A stretch of DNA of 64,000 bases from Amylostereum areolatum (Eukaryota; Basidiomycota; Agaricomycetes; Russulales; Stereaceae): contig SAXG01000022.1 of assembly GCA_012932865.1 (NCBI GenBank), positions 372,001 to 436,000 of the forward strand. The letters are read 5' to 3'. Shown piece after piece: positions 24,306 to 36,135 of the stretch (position 1 is its first letter; each line of letters starts with the position of its first letter). The notes under the pieces are model-generated. The model had not been told where the DNA came from, did not search any database, and worked only from the letters and a program-made list of their open reading frames with translations. The translations under genes were made by a program, and so were the position numbers.

Positions 24306-25300
24306 TCACGCCAAGTTGCTCGCATCGGCGTACCCATGCGAGTTTGGTCGGGTGCTGAACGCGTAGGGCTGAGTCTGCACTGGTGGTGCAGCGCCGTTGA
24401 AGGGTACGGGGGGCGGAAGGCCAGGCGCGCCGGCGGGAGGAATGATACCACCAGGTTGGGTGCGGGTAGGGCTGAAACGACCGGGAGGAGGGGGCCCAAC
24501 GAGGGGTGGAGGAGGGGGTCCTTCCAACATAGGTTCTGCAGGAGGAAGACTGACAGGAGGGAGGGTCGGGCCAGCTTTCGCAAAAGAAGTTGCGCCCGCG
24601 CCCGCGGAAGTTTCTTCCATCCTCTGGATATAGTACTGGTTGATCGTGACATTGCCGACTGGAAAGATGTCAGTTTGAGTATGAAGCAAAAAAAAACAAG
24701 GCAGGACGCACAGAGCTCGATAAGCCAGATGACAATGTACACGGCAATGATGACCCCACGCAGGACGCGGAAACCGTCCTGACATTGATCTTCAGAGTCT
24801 CCTGCATCCACGCACGCGCCGATGATACCATCGCCATCTTCGCGGAAAAGGGTGTAGATGAAGTATGCGCCCGATCCAATGCTCGAGCCCCAGTGCAACC
24901 AAAGCAAGCTGGAGTAGTAGTTGAGGAACCGCACGCTACGGCTGAACAAGGTAGCGATACTGTAGAACGACTGAGTATAAGTAACACGAGGCAGAAGATA
25001 TGAAAACGCACCCTATAAGCGTGACAACGGCAAGAAGTGTCCAGGTTGAAGTGTTGATGATCAGAGACACCTGCTGTTGCCTCGACAAACGGAGATCCGT
25101 GTTGTCTATACAGCAAAGCTGTCAGGTTGAGGCTACAACACACGAAATGGATACAACGCACCATAATTCGCCGTCAAGTACCATCCAAGCACAGAGAGCG
25201 CGGTACCAACGATGAAGTAGAGGAGTGTGAAGAGCCATACACCGAATTTGAGGGGGAGACAGCAGCAAAAGCTGCGCACGTGAACTATAGCGAAATTCAT
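24306..25300 (-). CDS. Tetraspan membrane protein 2 with Pro-rich tail
   Basis: Paralogue of tetraspan 1. It starts at the ATG at 25300 (MNFAIVHVRSFCCCLPLKFG). Segments are VWLFTLLYFIVGTALSVLGW, SLIINTSTWTLLAVVTLIG, YYSSLLWLHWGSSIGSGAYF and VLRGVIIAVYIVIWLIEL, separated by introns with GTGCGT donors. A Cys-containing loop (IIGACVDAGDSEDQC) lies where tetraspan 1 has its Cys pair. The last exon encodes a cytosolic tail of about 110 residues rich in Pro/Gly (LPPVSLPPAEPMLEGPPPPP, then LVGPPPPGRFS), ending SNLA. Tetraspan 1 lacks this tail, so it may give this copy a separate partner. Clustered Cys at the N-terminus (CCC) could be palmitoylated. Confidence 0.75.
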
Positions 25301-25462
25301 GGTCGTACCGTGCTCTCGTGGATGGAGTGGGCGTAAAGAGGGATTAGGAAATGCGAACGAGAAGAGAGCACGAATAGGAAAACAATGTGCACGAACACAA
25401 AAGACGATTTCAGGGAGAAAGATGAGGGTCCAGCCTGGGGGTCCCGAACGCGAACACGCTGG

Positions 25463-25470
25463 TTTATATA
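25463..25470 (-). promoter_or_regulatory. TATA box of tetraspan gene 2
   Basis: TATATAAA on the minus strand, about 165 bp before the ATG at 25300, a spacing like that of tetraspan 1. Confidence 0.6.
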
Positions 25471-26596
25471 CCCATCAAATCCCGGGGTTGTGAAGCAGAG
25501 CGTTTTGATGGCGACCCTGGCGTGGCAAATTGGCTGTGGAGGTCGAATTATTTGTGACGTCTTCGGCAGTGCACCTCGCAGTCACTTCCACTATGTACGT
25601 ACATTTTTTGCCTGCGCCGTCCTTCGGGTCTTCGTAGGCTGCAGGTCATCCTGTTGTGGACACCATCCAAGCGCTGTCCGACACACCCTTCAAGCCTCAA
25701 CGAGTTTACATGGGATGGGGACCCGGCAGGTGAAACGGATGAAAATGATCGCACCACGTGCGGCATCTAATACGATTTCGATTGCCGCACATCGGCCGCA
25801 CAACGTCAACGGTCAACGGACGTCGCCTACGAGTGGAGCGCGCCAAGCGAGAGAGGTGGGATTTTTGGAGTCACGGTCGTCTGAAGAAAAATGAGGCAAA
25901 TCGGACGAGGGATGTCGACGCTTGCAAGACCATTGCGCTACTGCGTGGTTGACCCATGAAGATTATGACAGAATTGTCGGCGTCCTAGCTGGCTATGTGA
26001 GCTCGGTCGACGAGGTCATGCAAGTCTCCTGAAGCAAATGTGAGATTTCGGCAACTGCCGCGGCCACGTGCTCATCTGACATCGACACCCCGGGCAGAGT
26101 TGAACTTCGTCGATTTCCAGTCAACTTCTCCCCACGAGTCCCAGAGTTCCACAAGACCCAGCACCCTGCTGATATCTGTACCGGCCCACGAAACCCGATT
26201 CCATCATATTCCTGTATCAATATCTCTTCGTCTCCCCAGATCATCATATCCAAAGTTCAACATCTCGCCATGAGACACCACAGGATCGACACTGCCGCAC
26301 AACCTCCTTTCTGGCCATTTCTTCTCGTGCATCTTCTGCAATAATAAACCGTCGTCATCTTTTCCGTGGATCAACCAAAACTCCATGCTCTGCGATAAGT
26401 GAAATCCGCCATCGTGCAGACGCTCACCTCCAACTGCAGTGTTTGCGGCGATGTCCCCTTCCATGATGTGGGATGGCAGAAGTTTTGGCGAAAACAAACC
26501 CTAGTTGTTCATCATGATACCTCATCCGTCACCTGGACCTCCTCTGAGCATATAAATTCGCTCATCGCGACAAGAGCTCGAACACGAAAGGAAGTC
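25471..26596. other. Divergent intergenic promoter region
   Basis: About 1.1 kb between tetraspan 2 (-) and the multi-pass gene (+). No gene is recognised. Confidence 0.5.
26552..26558 (+). promoter_or_regulatory. TATA box of the multi-pass membrane gene
   Basis: TATAAAT, 39 bp before the ATG at 26597. Confidence 0.6.
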
Positions 26597-27953
26597 ATGG
26601 CTACTCCCACTAGTATCAGCCCAAGCACCTCTCCCTTCTCCCCGGATGCCATCATGAGCCTCGTCGATACCGCGTTGCGCACAGAGCTCGCCTTCATTCT
26701 CATAGCATCCATCTTCGGCTCGCTCATATTTGCCATGTTGCTTGCTCTCTTCACGTTCTCTTCAGCAGCGCTCCGCAGAAAGCCGATCTTTATCCTCAAC
26801 GCCTTCGCTCTCTTGTTTGGTGTGGCCTACGCCATTCTCAGTATGTCCATCGATGTGAGCGAAAGAACTTGCTCCAAATCGCATAGCTGAAATACTGAAC
26901 TAACCGGACTCCTTTCTCGCAGTTCAACCTTGCGACATCTCCCACAATGTATCTCCAGCCACGGCTCGTCATCGTATACGCTTGCTTCAACAGCCAGATC
27001 CCCATCATACTCGACTCGATCCTCTTGCTTCGTCTCGTCGCGGTCTTCCCTCGCCATTCTATGTCCCCGCTCAAGTTCCACGCCATCATGGCCCTTCCCG
27101 TTCTAATGAAGATCGGGCGCATAACGAACGGGGTGGTGTACATCGTCTGGCTCGCGAACAAGCTCGAAACCGGTACCGGCGATATATCTGCCACCGTCTC
27201 GAAGATTGTCGCCCCAGGGGTACAAGCAGCCTGGTTTCTCGCGTTGTTTGACAACATGTAAGTTTGTTCGTTATACAACGCCTCTCCAACTCGACTCACA
27301 CCGACCTACTTCAGGTACACTTCCATCGCATTTCTCATCAAGCTTTACGGAGGCTCGATAGGAGGAATACGGCGCGCGCATATGAACAGTAAGCGATTCC
27401 TTCACGTCACACTGGCGCGTCTCAATCCTCGCTACTCTCAGAAACCGTTGCGCAAAACATCTTCGCGCTCTTCTGGATCGCGTCGTTCAACTTCGTTTTC
27501 CCCGTCCTTTTCAATGTGGCCCTCCTCGTCCTTTACGGCGACACGACGCGATACACAGCCGCCGCGTGCGTCGAGGAAGTCACGGTGTACGCCAACATCA
27601 TCGGCGTGGTGTTTGCGACCGTGTGGGCGACAGGAAACCGATGGGCTGGGGAACATCTCGCCGTCGGAGATGAGGAGTCGATCGGAGGGTTCCCGTCTTT
27701 GTGTGTGGCAGCCGCGACGCAACGGTTGGCGCGAGAGGAACCTAGGGAGAAAATCCAGGTTGCGCTCTCGTCGCACACTTCCTGGAGCGAGCCGGAGACA
27801 TGCGGGGAGAGGGTGGTCGGCGTCGACGACGAGAAGAAGGAAGCGCAGACGAAGGGGAAAGGTCCAGAACAAACCGGGTCAGGTCTCGACTTGCCTATCT
27901 ACTCGTCTTTCAACAGCATCGGCAGTGCCGCTCGCCTCGCATTTCCCCTCTAA
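26597..27953 (+). CDS. Multi-pass (about 7TM) membrane protein
   Basis: A receptor-like or transporter-like membrane protein of unknown function. The exons 26597-26854, 26923-27257, 27315-27388 and 27442-27953 splice cleanly (phases 0, 2, 1). Hydrophobic segments include ELAFILIASIFGSLIFAMLL, PIFILNAFALLFGVAYAIL, LVIVYACFNSQIPIILDSIL, FHAIMALPVLMKIGRITNGV, APGVQAAWFLALFDNMYTSI, IFALFWIASFNFVFPVLFNV and a last one near VTVYANIIGVVFATVWATG. Basic residues in the loops (SAALRRKP) and a polar C-terminal tail of about 90 residues resemble a 7TM topology. I cannot tie it to a named GPCR class. Confidence 0.75.
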
Positions 27954-28275
27954 CTAATCGCACACTCCGATGTCCAATACTTCTGTATTTATATCATGTT
28001 GTCGTACCGGAGTATCGCCCAATGTTTTCATGTGAGCTTGACAGCGATCCCTGCCGTTCAGGTGGTCTTAGTACTCACAGTTTCTCCACCCAAATCTCCC
28101 ACCTTCCGCCAAAGCTTCGATATTGCATCCAAGTGAAGGAGCAGCTCGAATGGTCGGCTTCCATTGAGATCAACCAGCAAACTCGGTAAAAGTACTTATT
28201 TGCATAACTCTGTACATACAATCTGCGGTTAATCCCCACGCCTCCGGCTCAGTCTTGCTCAAGGCGTCTTAGTAC

Positions 28276-30164
28276 TCATCCCCGAAGCTCTTGCTCGGCA
28301 GCGAGCATAGATACGACCTCCGGGAATCTATGCGTGATCGTAAACTGGAATGGCACCGGACGCCTACAATCGCGTCAGTGTCATCCGACTCAAGTTAAAC
28401 AAAGAACCCGAAAGGCGCTTACAAGACCATCCCCTCGTCGACCCACCCGTGCAAGTCCACGGGGACGGTATTTCCCTGGACATCCTTCGCCGGTCGGATA
28501 TCCGTCGCCCAAAGCATCATCGCCATGTTGATCAGTAACGAGTTGTTCGCGACGTGCCTCCCTACGCACGTCCTCCTTCCGAACCCAAACGCAACATGTC
28601 CCTCGTCCTTCGTATCCGCCGGGCCTGCGTCCAGCGCCCCGTCTTTGTCGAGGTGCCGCGAGGGATTGAAGGCATCGACATCTTCGCCGTAGATCTCCTT
28701 GTCGCCGTTGCACGCCCACATGTTGACGAGGCACGTAGAGCCCTTGGGAATGTACATCCCCTCGTACCAGTCGTCTTCAGAAGCCATGTGGGGAATACCA
28801 AGGGGCACAGCGGGGCGCCAGCGGAGGGCTTCTCGCATCATGGCGCGCAGGTACGGCATGTTGTCCAAGTCAGCGAAAGAAGGGATCCGGTCCCGGCCGA
28901 CGACGGCGTCCACCTCACGTTGTGCTTGCTTTTGAACCTCTGGGTAGGCAACCATGGCGAGTGTCCACCAGGACATGGTCGTCGCGGTTGTTTCAGAACC
29001 GGCGACACTAATGCATGATAAATGTCAAGGTCTAGGATGGGTTCGCGATACACGTACTACATGGAGCCTGCAAGCCAGGCAAGCTCGCGATCCGTGAGGC
29101 CGTTGCGAGATTGGGTCTTGATGAGAGCCGCACTCAGGCCGTTGTGGTCGACACCTTTCGTCTGCTCATGATCAGTACGCTGCTCAGACAGGACCACAGA
29201 AGGACGAAGACGAACCAAGTCTGCGCGTACGGGGGATACATAACTGTTCAGAAGTTCCGTCTCGAAGATATGGCCCTTTGTCGCCTCCCGTTTCCACGAC
29301 GCGAGCCTGGATGATGGATGAGATATATAGAGCTATCGAGAAAGAGTATGCATGACAAACCAACTCGGCGCATATTTGAATACATGGAATATGTTCGCGA
29401 GACGACTGGGCATACTCGCCTTGAGCAGGCGTTCGACGTGCCCCTCCAATTTTTGAATCTTCTCGTCCTCGACAGAGCGCACAGTGGGGATGTCGTAGAC
29501 AACTTGGAGAACCATCGAAGTGGCAGCGCGGACGTAGTGCTTGTGAGCTTTCTCTGGAGTGGCGAGTACATCCGACGTCATTATGATGGCCTCGAGCAGT
29601 TGCAAGGCATGGAACTGTTTGACGTTGGCCTTAGAGAACGTGTCGGTCACAGCCTTGCGCATACGACGCCATCTGTTGAATGAAGCTTGGCCTTAGATGA
29701 CATATAGCGAGGTTGGACGAAGACGTACAAATCACCAAAGGGGGTGAAGCTAAAGTGTAGTTCGATCCGTGATGAGATCGAACACGGGTGTGCGGGGACG
29801 GTCGGAATAAAGGACGGCACGGCGGTCCAACAAGTCGGCGGCTGCCTTCTGGCTGTTGAGGATGATGATGGACCGTCCCATCGCGTTCAAGTGCATCACA
29901 TCGCCTGAGGAGGCCTATGAGTCGTCGTCACGGCGAAGGGTTGAATGTTGACACACCATAACGCTCCCTGCAATCCGGCAACGAAAGCCATCGCTTGTCT
30001 GTAAGTTCTCGTATGTTGCCAATGATGGGAAGGCCTGGAGGGCCAGGCGGGAGTTTGCGGCGAGGGCTTGTGATGTAACGGACTATGGAGACGACGAGCA
30101 AGGCGCTCGCGATGTAGGCGGGGATAGCATAGTCTTTGGGCAGCCAGACCGCGAAAGCAGTCAT
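28276..30164 (-). CDS. Cytochrome P450 monooxygenase 1
   Basis: A microsomal haem-thiolate monooxygenase; substrate unknown. It starts at the ATG at 30164 with an N-terminal anchor (AIPAYIASALLVVSIVRYI) and the hinge LPPGPPGLPIIGNIRELTD. The I-helix motif is VAGSETTATTMSWW, with an intron just before it. The ExxR motif is in MREALRWRPAVPLGIPH, followed by the PERF-like region DAFNPSRHLDKDGA. The haem Cys lies in FGFGRRTCVGRHVA. After DEGMVL an intron (GTAAGC to TTGTAG) leads to the last exon, RPVPFQFTITHRFPEVVSML, ending at 28276; the open frame alone would stop too early. The sequence resembles CYP64/CYP5144-like agaricomycete P450s, but I cannot assign a family. No frame disruption is seen. 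Confidence 0.92.
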
Positions 30165-30221
30165 TTTGAATGGTAGGGGATGGTTGTCGAGACGAAGAGA
30201 CCGGTGGGTCCGTATGCTACC

Positions 30222-30229
30222 CTTATAAA
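30222..30229 (-). promoter_or_regulatory. TATA box of P450 1
   Basis: TTTATAAG on the minus strand, about 60 bp before the ATG at 30164. Confidence 0.55.
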
Positions 30230-31821
30230 CCAGCGGCTCTGTTGACGAGGGAGCTCGCTTTATTGAATTGAACCGCGAGTGTAAGCCTGACGGTTTCCGA
30301 CTTCATCGCGTACATTGACACAGAACCTATGCCGCCGGATCAGCTCGAATCGGCACCCCTGTCAATTCGGGGATACCGCTGGCGCTTGAAGACGATCGGC
30401 GTCTCCCCTTATGTTCGGGCAAGTGCGCGCGCTCTTGCGGGGATAGCCCGCGGCTGCGTGATTAAGAGGGGACGTTGGCCACTGTGCGATCGTTTATGTA
30501 GCCGGCGCCTTCGGAGGATTTTAGCACATAGTGAAAGATAAAAGCCTGTTTCAGCTTCAGTCCGATTACTTACGTATGCTGGATCGGCGCGCGGGACAAC
30601 GCGTAGAAGATTGGGCGGTCGTCTTCTTCTTCCTTAGAGCCAGGAGTCCAGGATTGAGCTAAAGCATCTTGGACCTCCCAGAGATAGGAAGGAAACTCGG
30701 GACCACATTGCAACTAAAGGTCGAAGGAATGTATAAGCAGGTCGCCGAGGTACCATGAGAGTCCGTGGATACACACCTCGAGGCTCGCTCTCTTTCCCGT
30801 GTGCTCAACCTTGAACCGACCCACGTTTCTAAGGATTCTCCCATCGTCCCGACTGGTGCGCAATGCGCAATTTCAATGAAAAGAGAAGGGATATCTGAGA
30901 AAATATGGTCCCAACGTGAGAGATGAAAGGATTTCGAGAGGCGGTGAGAGTCTCTCAGAGAGAATTGTTCCAACGGTGACGAAGAGCGCCGTGGGAAAGC
31001 ACACAACCACATGGCTACGAGAGACCCAAGCGGCCGACCCCGAGTTCCACCGTTCCTCCCAATGCATCCTTCGATATCATGCGATCCACGTGTATTGACT
31101 CTAACTACTTTGTGAGGTCTTGGAACCATCCTGTCCAGGGAACTGCCCGCGTCTTGCTCCAGCGCCGACTCTTTCTCTTCATTTGCACCGCTGGTCTACT
31201 GCCCATTTTCAGCCTGAATCCATCGCGAACACTAGTCCCCGAATTTGCTGAGGTTGATGACGGGGTAGGCGGCGATAACGGGGTAGGCGGTGGTGACAGG
31301 GTAGGCGGTGGTGAGGATGAGAGAGGAATGGAAGGACAGGAGCTCATCGGCTGGTGAGCTCTTTAAGCAGCTTGTTTTACTGTGCTAACTTTCTCTTATA
31401 AGTCGCCACATGGTGATTAGGCTGAGAGTGACATGCGCATCGCCATGCGCTGCAGTCTCGTTTTCAACCCACGCGAACAATGCCCAAGTGACCTCCGTCT
31501 CATGCCCAAAGGTACGAAATAATACTAAAGTTTGCCGTGGCGTCAGGCTGACTTCCGTTAAGTAATGCGCTAGTAAGATACATAGAGGACGTCGATGCGT
31601 ATTTTCAAATGAATACACGGACCTGGAGAAGACTCCGACCGGGTATACATTCACTCCACCTCTGCTTCTCTGTTGGACCGTACGACCATAGGCTCCTGGG
31701 TCCTGACTCCAACACCTGCTATTCAATCTGGCCTGCTTTGACATATTAAAGTAAGCGCTTTGCTCTCTAATTCTAGCGCCTTGCTCTCAATACCGTGCGT
31801 CAGAAACACAACCCCTCCAGA
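30230..31821. other. Divergent intergenic region P450 - catalase
   Basis: About 1.6 kb without a recognisable gene. It contains a three-copy GGGTAGGCGG repeat at about 31259-31316. Confidence 0.5.
31259..31316. repeat. Minisatellite, three copies of about 21 bp
   Basis: A unit of the form GGGTAGGCGGYGRTRACG is repeated three times in tandem upstream of the catalase gene. Confidence 0.8.
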
Positions 31822-31828
31822 TATATAA
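31822..31828 (+). promoter_or_regulatory. TATA box of catalase
   Basis: TATATAA, 82 bp before the catalase ATG. Confidence 0.6.
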
Positions 31829-31909
31829 TGGATTGTACTTGGGCCAGGCTGTGGTCACCCTCGATCCAGCGCAATTCTGCTCACAAGTCTCATCGATAAC
31901 TGACTAACT

Positions 31910-33839
31910 ATGTCTCCTCAACCCACCTTCAACCCCACCGAAGGTGGCATATACACCACATCCAACGGTGCTCCTGTTTCCGAACCGTATGCGGCCGAGA
32001 GGGTGGGTAGCAATGGACCGCTTCTGTTGCAAGGTCAGCGTCTTCGTTAGCTCTCTTTCTATGACACTCGAACGGTTGACTGTCATACTTCAGATTTCCA
32101 TCATATCGACCTGCTCGCGCACTTCGATCGCGAGCGCATCCCGGAGCGTGTTGTGAGCATCTTTACTACCGTGTTCCATAGGTTTCCTTACCACGTCTCA
32201 GGTGCACGCCAAAGGTGCAGGCGCACACGGGTACTTCGACATTACGCACGACATCACGGACATATGTTGTGCATCGCTCTTCAAAAAGGTTGGAAACCGC
32301 GCTCGCACGACGATGCGGTTTTCCACCGTCGCTGGGGAGTCCGGTACCGCGGACACCCCTCGTGATCCTCGCGGTTTCGCTCTCAAGATACGCACGGACG
32401 AAGGCAACCTTGACTGGGTCTTCAACAACACGCCCATCTTCTTCATCCGCGACCCTGCCAAATTCCCTCACCTCATTCACACGCAGAAGCGTAACCCTCA
32501 AACCCACCTCAAGGATGCCGACAATTTTTGGGCAAGCCTCTCATTGTTCAATGCTCTATACGTTCTCATCTTTCATGTGCAGGACTTCCTCTCACAGAGC
32601 CCTGAGAGTGTTCACCAACTAATCAGTCTGTTCTCCGACCGTGGGACGCCCGACGGCTATTACATGCAGCACGGCTACTCAGGTCATGCCTACAAGTTCG
32701 TCAACGACAAGGGAGAGTGGCACTACGTGCAGATACACATCCGTTCAGACCGCGGGTTTAAGGTATGTGTTACCATACTTCGTGGCCAGGACATCTGCTG
32801 AGATATCTTCAGACACTTGATAGCGCCACTGCAGCTCGACTCTCTGGCGAAAATCCGGACTATGGCATCCAGCAGCTCTCCGAGGCCATCGATCGCAAAG
32901 ACTATCCGTCCTGGACTGTCTACGTTGTACGACCATCTATTTCCTTCCCTCTTGGTCCAATCTCATCTGCTCCTCAGCAAACCATGACCCCTCAGCAGGC
33001 TGAAAATTTCCGCTACAATGTCCTGGACATCACGAAAGTTTGGCCACACGCAGAGTTTCCCCTCCGTCCTGTCGGCAAGATCGTCCTCGACGAGAATCCG
33101 CAGAACTACTTCGCCGAAGTCGAGCAAATCGCGTTTGCACCGTCTCACACTGTCCCTGGCATTAAGCCCTCTGCGGATCCGATGCTGCAGTCGCGCTTGT
33201 TCTCCTACCCGGACACGCATCGCCACCGCCTGGGAACGAACTACCAGCAGCTTCCCATCAACACGCCCATCGTACCCGTGGTGAACTTCCAGCGGGACGG
33301 GGCGATGGCGTTCCATAACCAGGGCTCGCGTCCGAGCTATCAATCGTCCGTGACGCCTTTATCATACCGTCCGAAGCCGTATGATGGGAAGGAAGCGATG
33401 CATGAGACTTGGATTGGGAATGCGAGGGCGGAGCTTTCTGTTGTCAGTGAACGTAAGTATCATTCGTCTTACTTCCCTCCAATTCAACCAACTCACGAAT
33501 GGCCGCTCTCCAGTTGACTTTGAGCAAGCCCGAATCTTGTACTCAAAGGTCTTGGACCAGACCGCCCGCGACAGTGTCATTCGCAATGTTGCTGACCACA
33601 TGAAAAATGTGCGAAGTGCAGAGATAAAAACCAGGCAGCGTATGCAACTTTTATAAAATATCACCTCGTCACCCATCTGATGTTCCGTTCGATTTTCAGT
33701 CTCCGTTTTCGCTGCAGTTGACCAGGGTCTATCGGATGCTGTAGCCCACGCACTCGGGATACCGACCGTGGCACCACTCGAAGTCCTACCTGCTTCAGAA
33801 CTTCCGCGATTCAAGACCAACATTGGCTTTGACGTCTGA
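31910..33839 (+). CDS. Catalase, small-subunit haem type
   Basis: Degrades H2O2 to water and oxygen. Eight exons give about 510 residues, the size of small-subunit catalases, with no large-subunit C-terminal domain. The active-site signature is [20 protein letters not shown], holding the catalytic His. The distal Asn lies in [13 protein letters not shown], where most catalases have Gly rather than Phe before the Asn pair. The proximal haem ligand is the Tyr in [14 protein letters not shown]. Other family blocks are [20 protein letters not shown] and [15 protein letters not shown]. The DNFW/DFLS junction needs a GC-AG intron (32532-32582). The end is FKTNIGFDV and a stop at 33839; without a PTS1-type SKL tail it is probably cytosolic. 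The frame is intact throughout. Confidence 0.95.
32532..32582 (+). other. GC-AG intron in the catalase gene
   Basis: The exon ends TTTTGG, the intron starts GCAAGC and ends GTGCAG, and the next exon starts GACTTCCTC. The join gives DNFWDFLSQ, the conserved catalase sequence. The intron is 51 nt. Confidence 0.88.
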
Positions 33840-34489
33840 TCCGGCAACGTACTACACAAGGTTTGCAAAGCGCCGGGCTGCAGGTACGACAGGGACTTCA
33901 CAGCGTCTTGGAGTTCAGGTAGAAGGGGCCAGAGTTTGGCTAGGATAAAAAGGAATACATATTGTGCACAGCTTGAAGCTTGAGCTTGAGCCGCGAGGCC
34001 CCATACTCAACATACACCACAGGACTCAAGAACTCGAAGAACTGGTCAGACATCGTTACCGTATAAGATATCCAAAATAGCCATAAAGTTGAGCACGCCT
34101 ACACAGTAGAAATATGTTTTCGACACTCTTCCGAAAAAAGTACATCACATACCACCGACAACAGCGGCACGTCTCGCCGGTCGGGCCGCCAGAATCAGAT
34201 CGTTCATTTCGACTCGACCCCCGGGCTACCGCAACCCAACTCCAAGCACCGCAATTCAAGCAGTACGTGAGTGGACTATGGGGGTCAACCGTCTTTCTCC
34301 CGCCGCCCACCATCAAGGAGCGTTCGTCGAAAGACCGCCCGTCGTTTATCGCCTTCGACTTTTCCAATCATCGGGCCTCGCGGTCACGTCGATGACGAAT
34401 GATTCCCTCAAGATCCCCTCATGCTTCTCGCCATGTCATGACTTATAAGAGGGTGGGAGCGACATCCACGCCAACGCTTACATCGCACC
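33840..34489. other. Intergenic region, no gene seen
   Basis: 3' region of the catalase and promoter of the MDR gene, with TATAAG at 34444-34449, about 45 bp before the ATG at 34490. Confidence 0.55.
34444..34449 (+). promoter_or_regulatory. TATA box of the MDR reductase
   Basis: TATAAG, 46 bp before the ATG at 34490. Confidence 0.6.
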
Positions 34490-36032
34490 ATGGCACCCGT
34501 CACAAACGCAAAGACAATCTTCGCCAAAGTCCCAACGAGTGAGTCGAGATTCTGCTCTCACCACTAGAAGTCTAGAACGGGTTCTAACTTGCGGCCCTCA
34601 GCTTATATCGAACCTGGAGTACACATCAAGTATGATACCTCCGACACGATCGACATCGACAATGTGCCCTTGAACGGAGGCGTTCTTCTCAAGACCCTCG
34701 TGCTCTCTCTCGATCCGTATATGCGTGGAAAGATGAGGGATCCAAGTAAGAAAAGCTACACGGTACGGGCTTGGGCGCCTTCTGTCAAAGTTGATTTTTA
34801 TCTCTGACTACCTATTCCAGCCTTCGTATGACATCGGCGAACCGTAGGGCAGCTGCCCTCTCATGTCGTGCCTCGTCATGCTCATAGTCGACTCTCGCCC
34901 TCTAGCCTTACCAGCCATGGCATCGGTCTCGTCCTCCGCTCAGAGAATTCCGCCTTCAAGACAGGCGAGCACGTCTACGGTACCCTTAGTAAGTTCCCGA
35001 CGTCATGGCCTTGACCCCCCAAATATACACCCTGCTGACCTCCCTGAAACTGTAGGCCACCAACAGTATTCTGTTATCAACGACGACCCAGCTTTGCGGG
35101 TTGTCATCAACGAGCTCGGCGTACCTTGGTCAGCCTACGTCGGGGTGCTTGGAATGCCCGGTAAGCTGACGGATGTGTTGGCGCTTTCTTGCTAACTTCC
35201 TCTCCACAGGCCAAACCGCATACTACGGCTGGAAAGAATTCTCCAAGGCCCAGAAGGTCTCCATTTCAGCCTGCCGTACGACATACCTTCCTGAACGTTA
35301 TCTTAGGGAGAAACCGCCTTCATCAGCACTGCCGCGGGTGCAGTGGGCAGTTTGGTCGTCCAACTGGCCAAGCTCGACGGACTGAAGGTTATCGCGTCTT
35401 CAGGGTCCGATGAGAAGGTCGCATGGACGCGGGAGATCGGCGCCGACGTCGCGTTCAACTATAAGACGGAGAGCACAAAGGATGCTCTGGAACGCGAAGG
35501 TGGCTTTGACATGTGCGTCTTTTCCGCGTTCCATCTTGCCCTCCAAAGAGAAACTGAAGATTATCACAGTTTCTGGGACAATGTTGGGGGCGAGACGCTC
35601 GATCTCGCGTTGGAGAAGGCGCGCGTGTACGGACGCTTCATTGTGCGATTTACGCTTTCCTAACCCACCTCCAACATTCACCGACGATTACCTCAGAAAT
35701 GCGGGTCTGCTTCCGATTACAACAAAACAGAGCCTTACCGTGTGAAGGTACATCTCAGACCCCCTCTCCTCCCCAGCTTCTCATCCGGCGTCCCGTAGAA
35801 TTTCGGGCAGATTAACCGCTCTTCGCTCACCATCAGCGGCCTCTTGGTCTTCCGCCTCGCCCACAAGTATGAGAAGGAGTTTTACGAGACCTTGCCTAGG
35901 CTTGTGAAGGACGGGACGCTTAAACACCAGGAGGACATCAGCCACGGGCTCGAGAACGTCGGCCAAGGACTCCTTGACATCACCACCGGCGCAAACAAAG
36001 GAAAGAAGGTCATTATCGTAGCTAAGGAGTGA
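34490..36032 (+). CDS. MDR-type NAD(P)H-dependent enone reductase
   Basis: Resembles the leukotriene B4 dehydrogenase / prostaglandin reductase branch of zinc-independent medium-chain reductases, which reduce alpha,beta-unsaturated carbonyls with NADPH (family knowledge). The N-terminal catalytic domain carries LKTLVLSLDPYMRGKMRDPS, the hallmark LSxDPYMRG of this branch. Exons then give GIGLVLRSENSAFKTGEHVYG and GVLGMPGQTAYYGWKEFSKA. The Rossmann fold follows: ETAFISTAAGAVGSLVVQLA (nucleotide loop AAGAVG), a GADVAFNYK block, FWDNVGGETLDLALEKARVYGRFI, and the C-terminal LPRLVKDGTLKHQEDISHGL. It ends KKVIIVAKE. Introns are about 60 nt, and one near 34846-34915 has a weak GTAGGG donor. No zinc-binding Cys set is present. 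Confidence 0.9.
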
Positions 36033-36135
36033 GCACCGTCGGCGACGGTGCGTGTGTGGATAAGTTACTAAGAGTGTACTACTACTATACAGATACAAAT
36101 GTGAACGTATGTGCTAAAGAACATATGGACGGTGT

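Noticed and set aside
31910..33839. Catalase and glyoxal oxidases as one H2O2 gene cluster
   Set aside because: They are separated by about 11 kb and several unrelated genes; no shared motif was seen.
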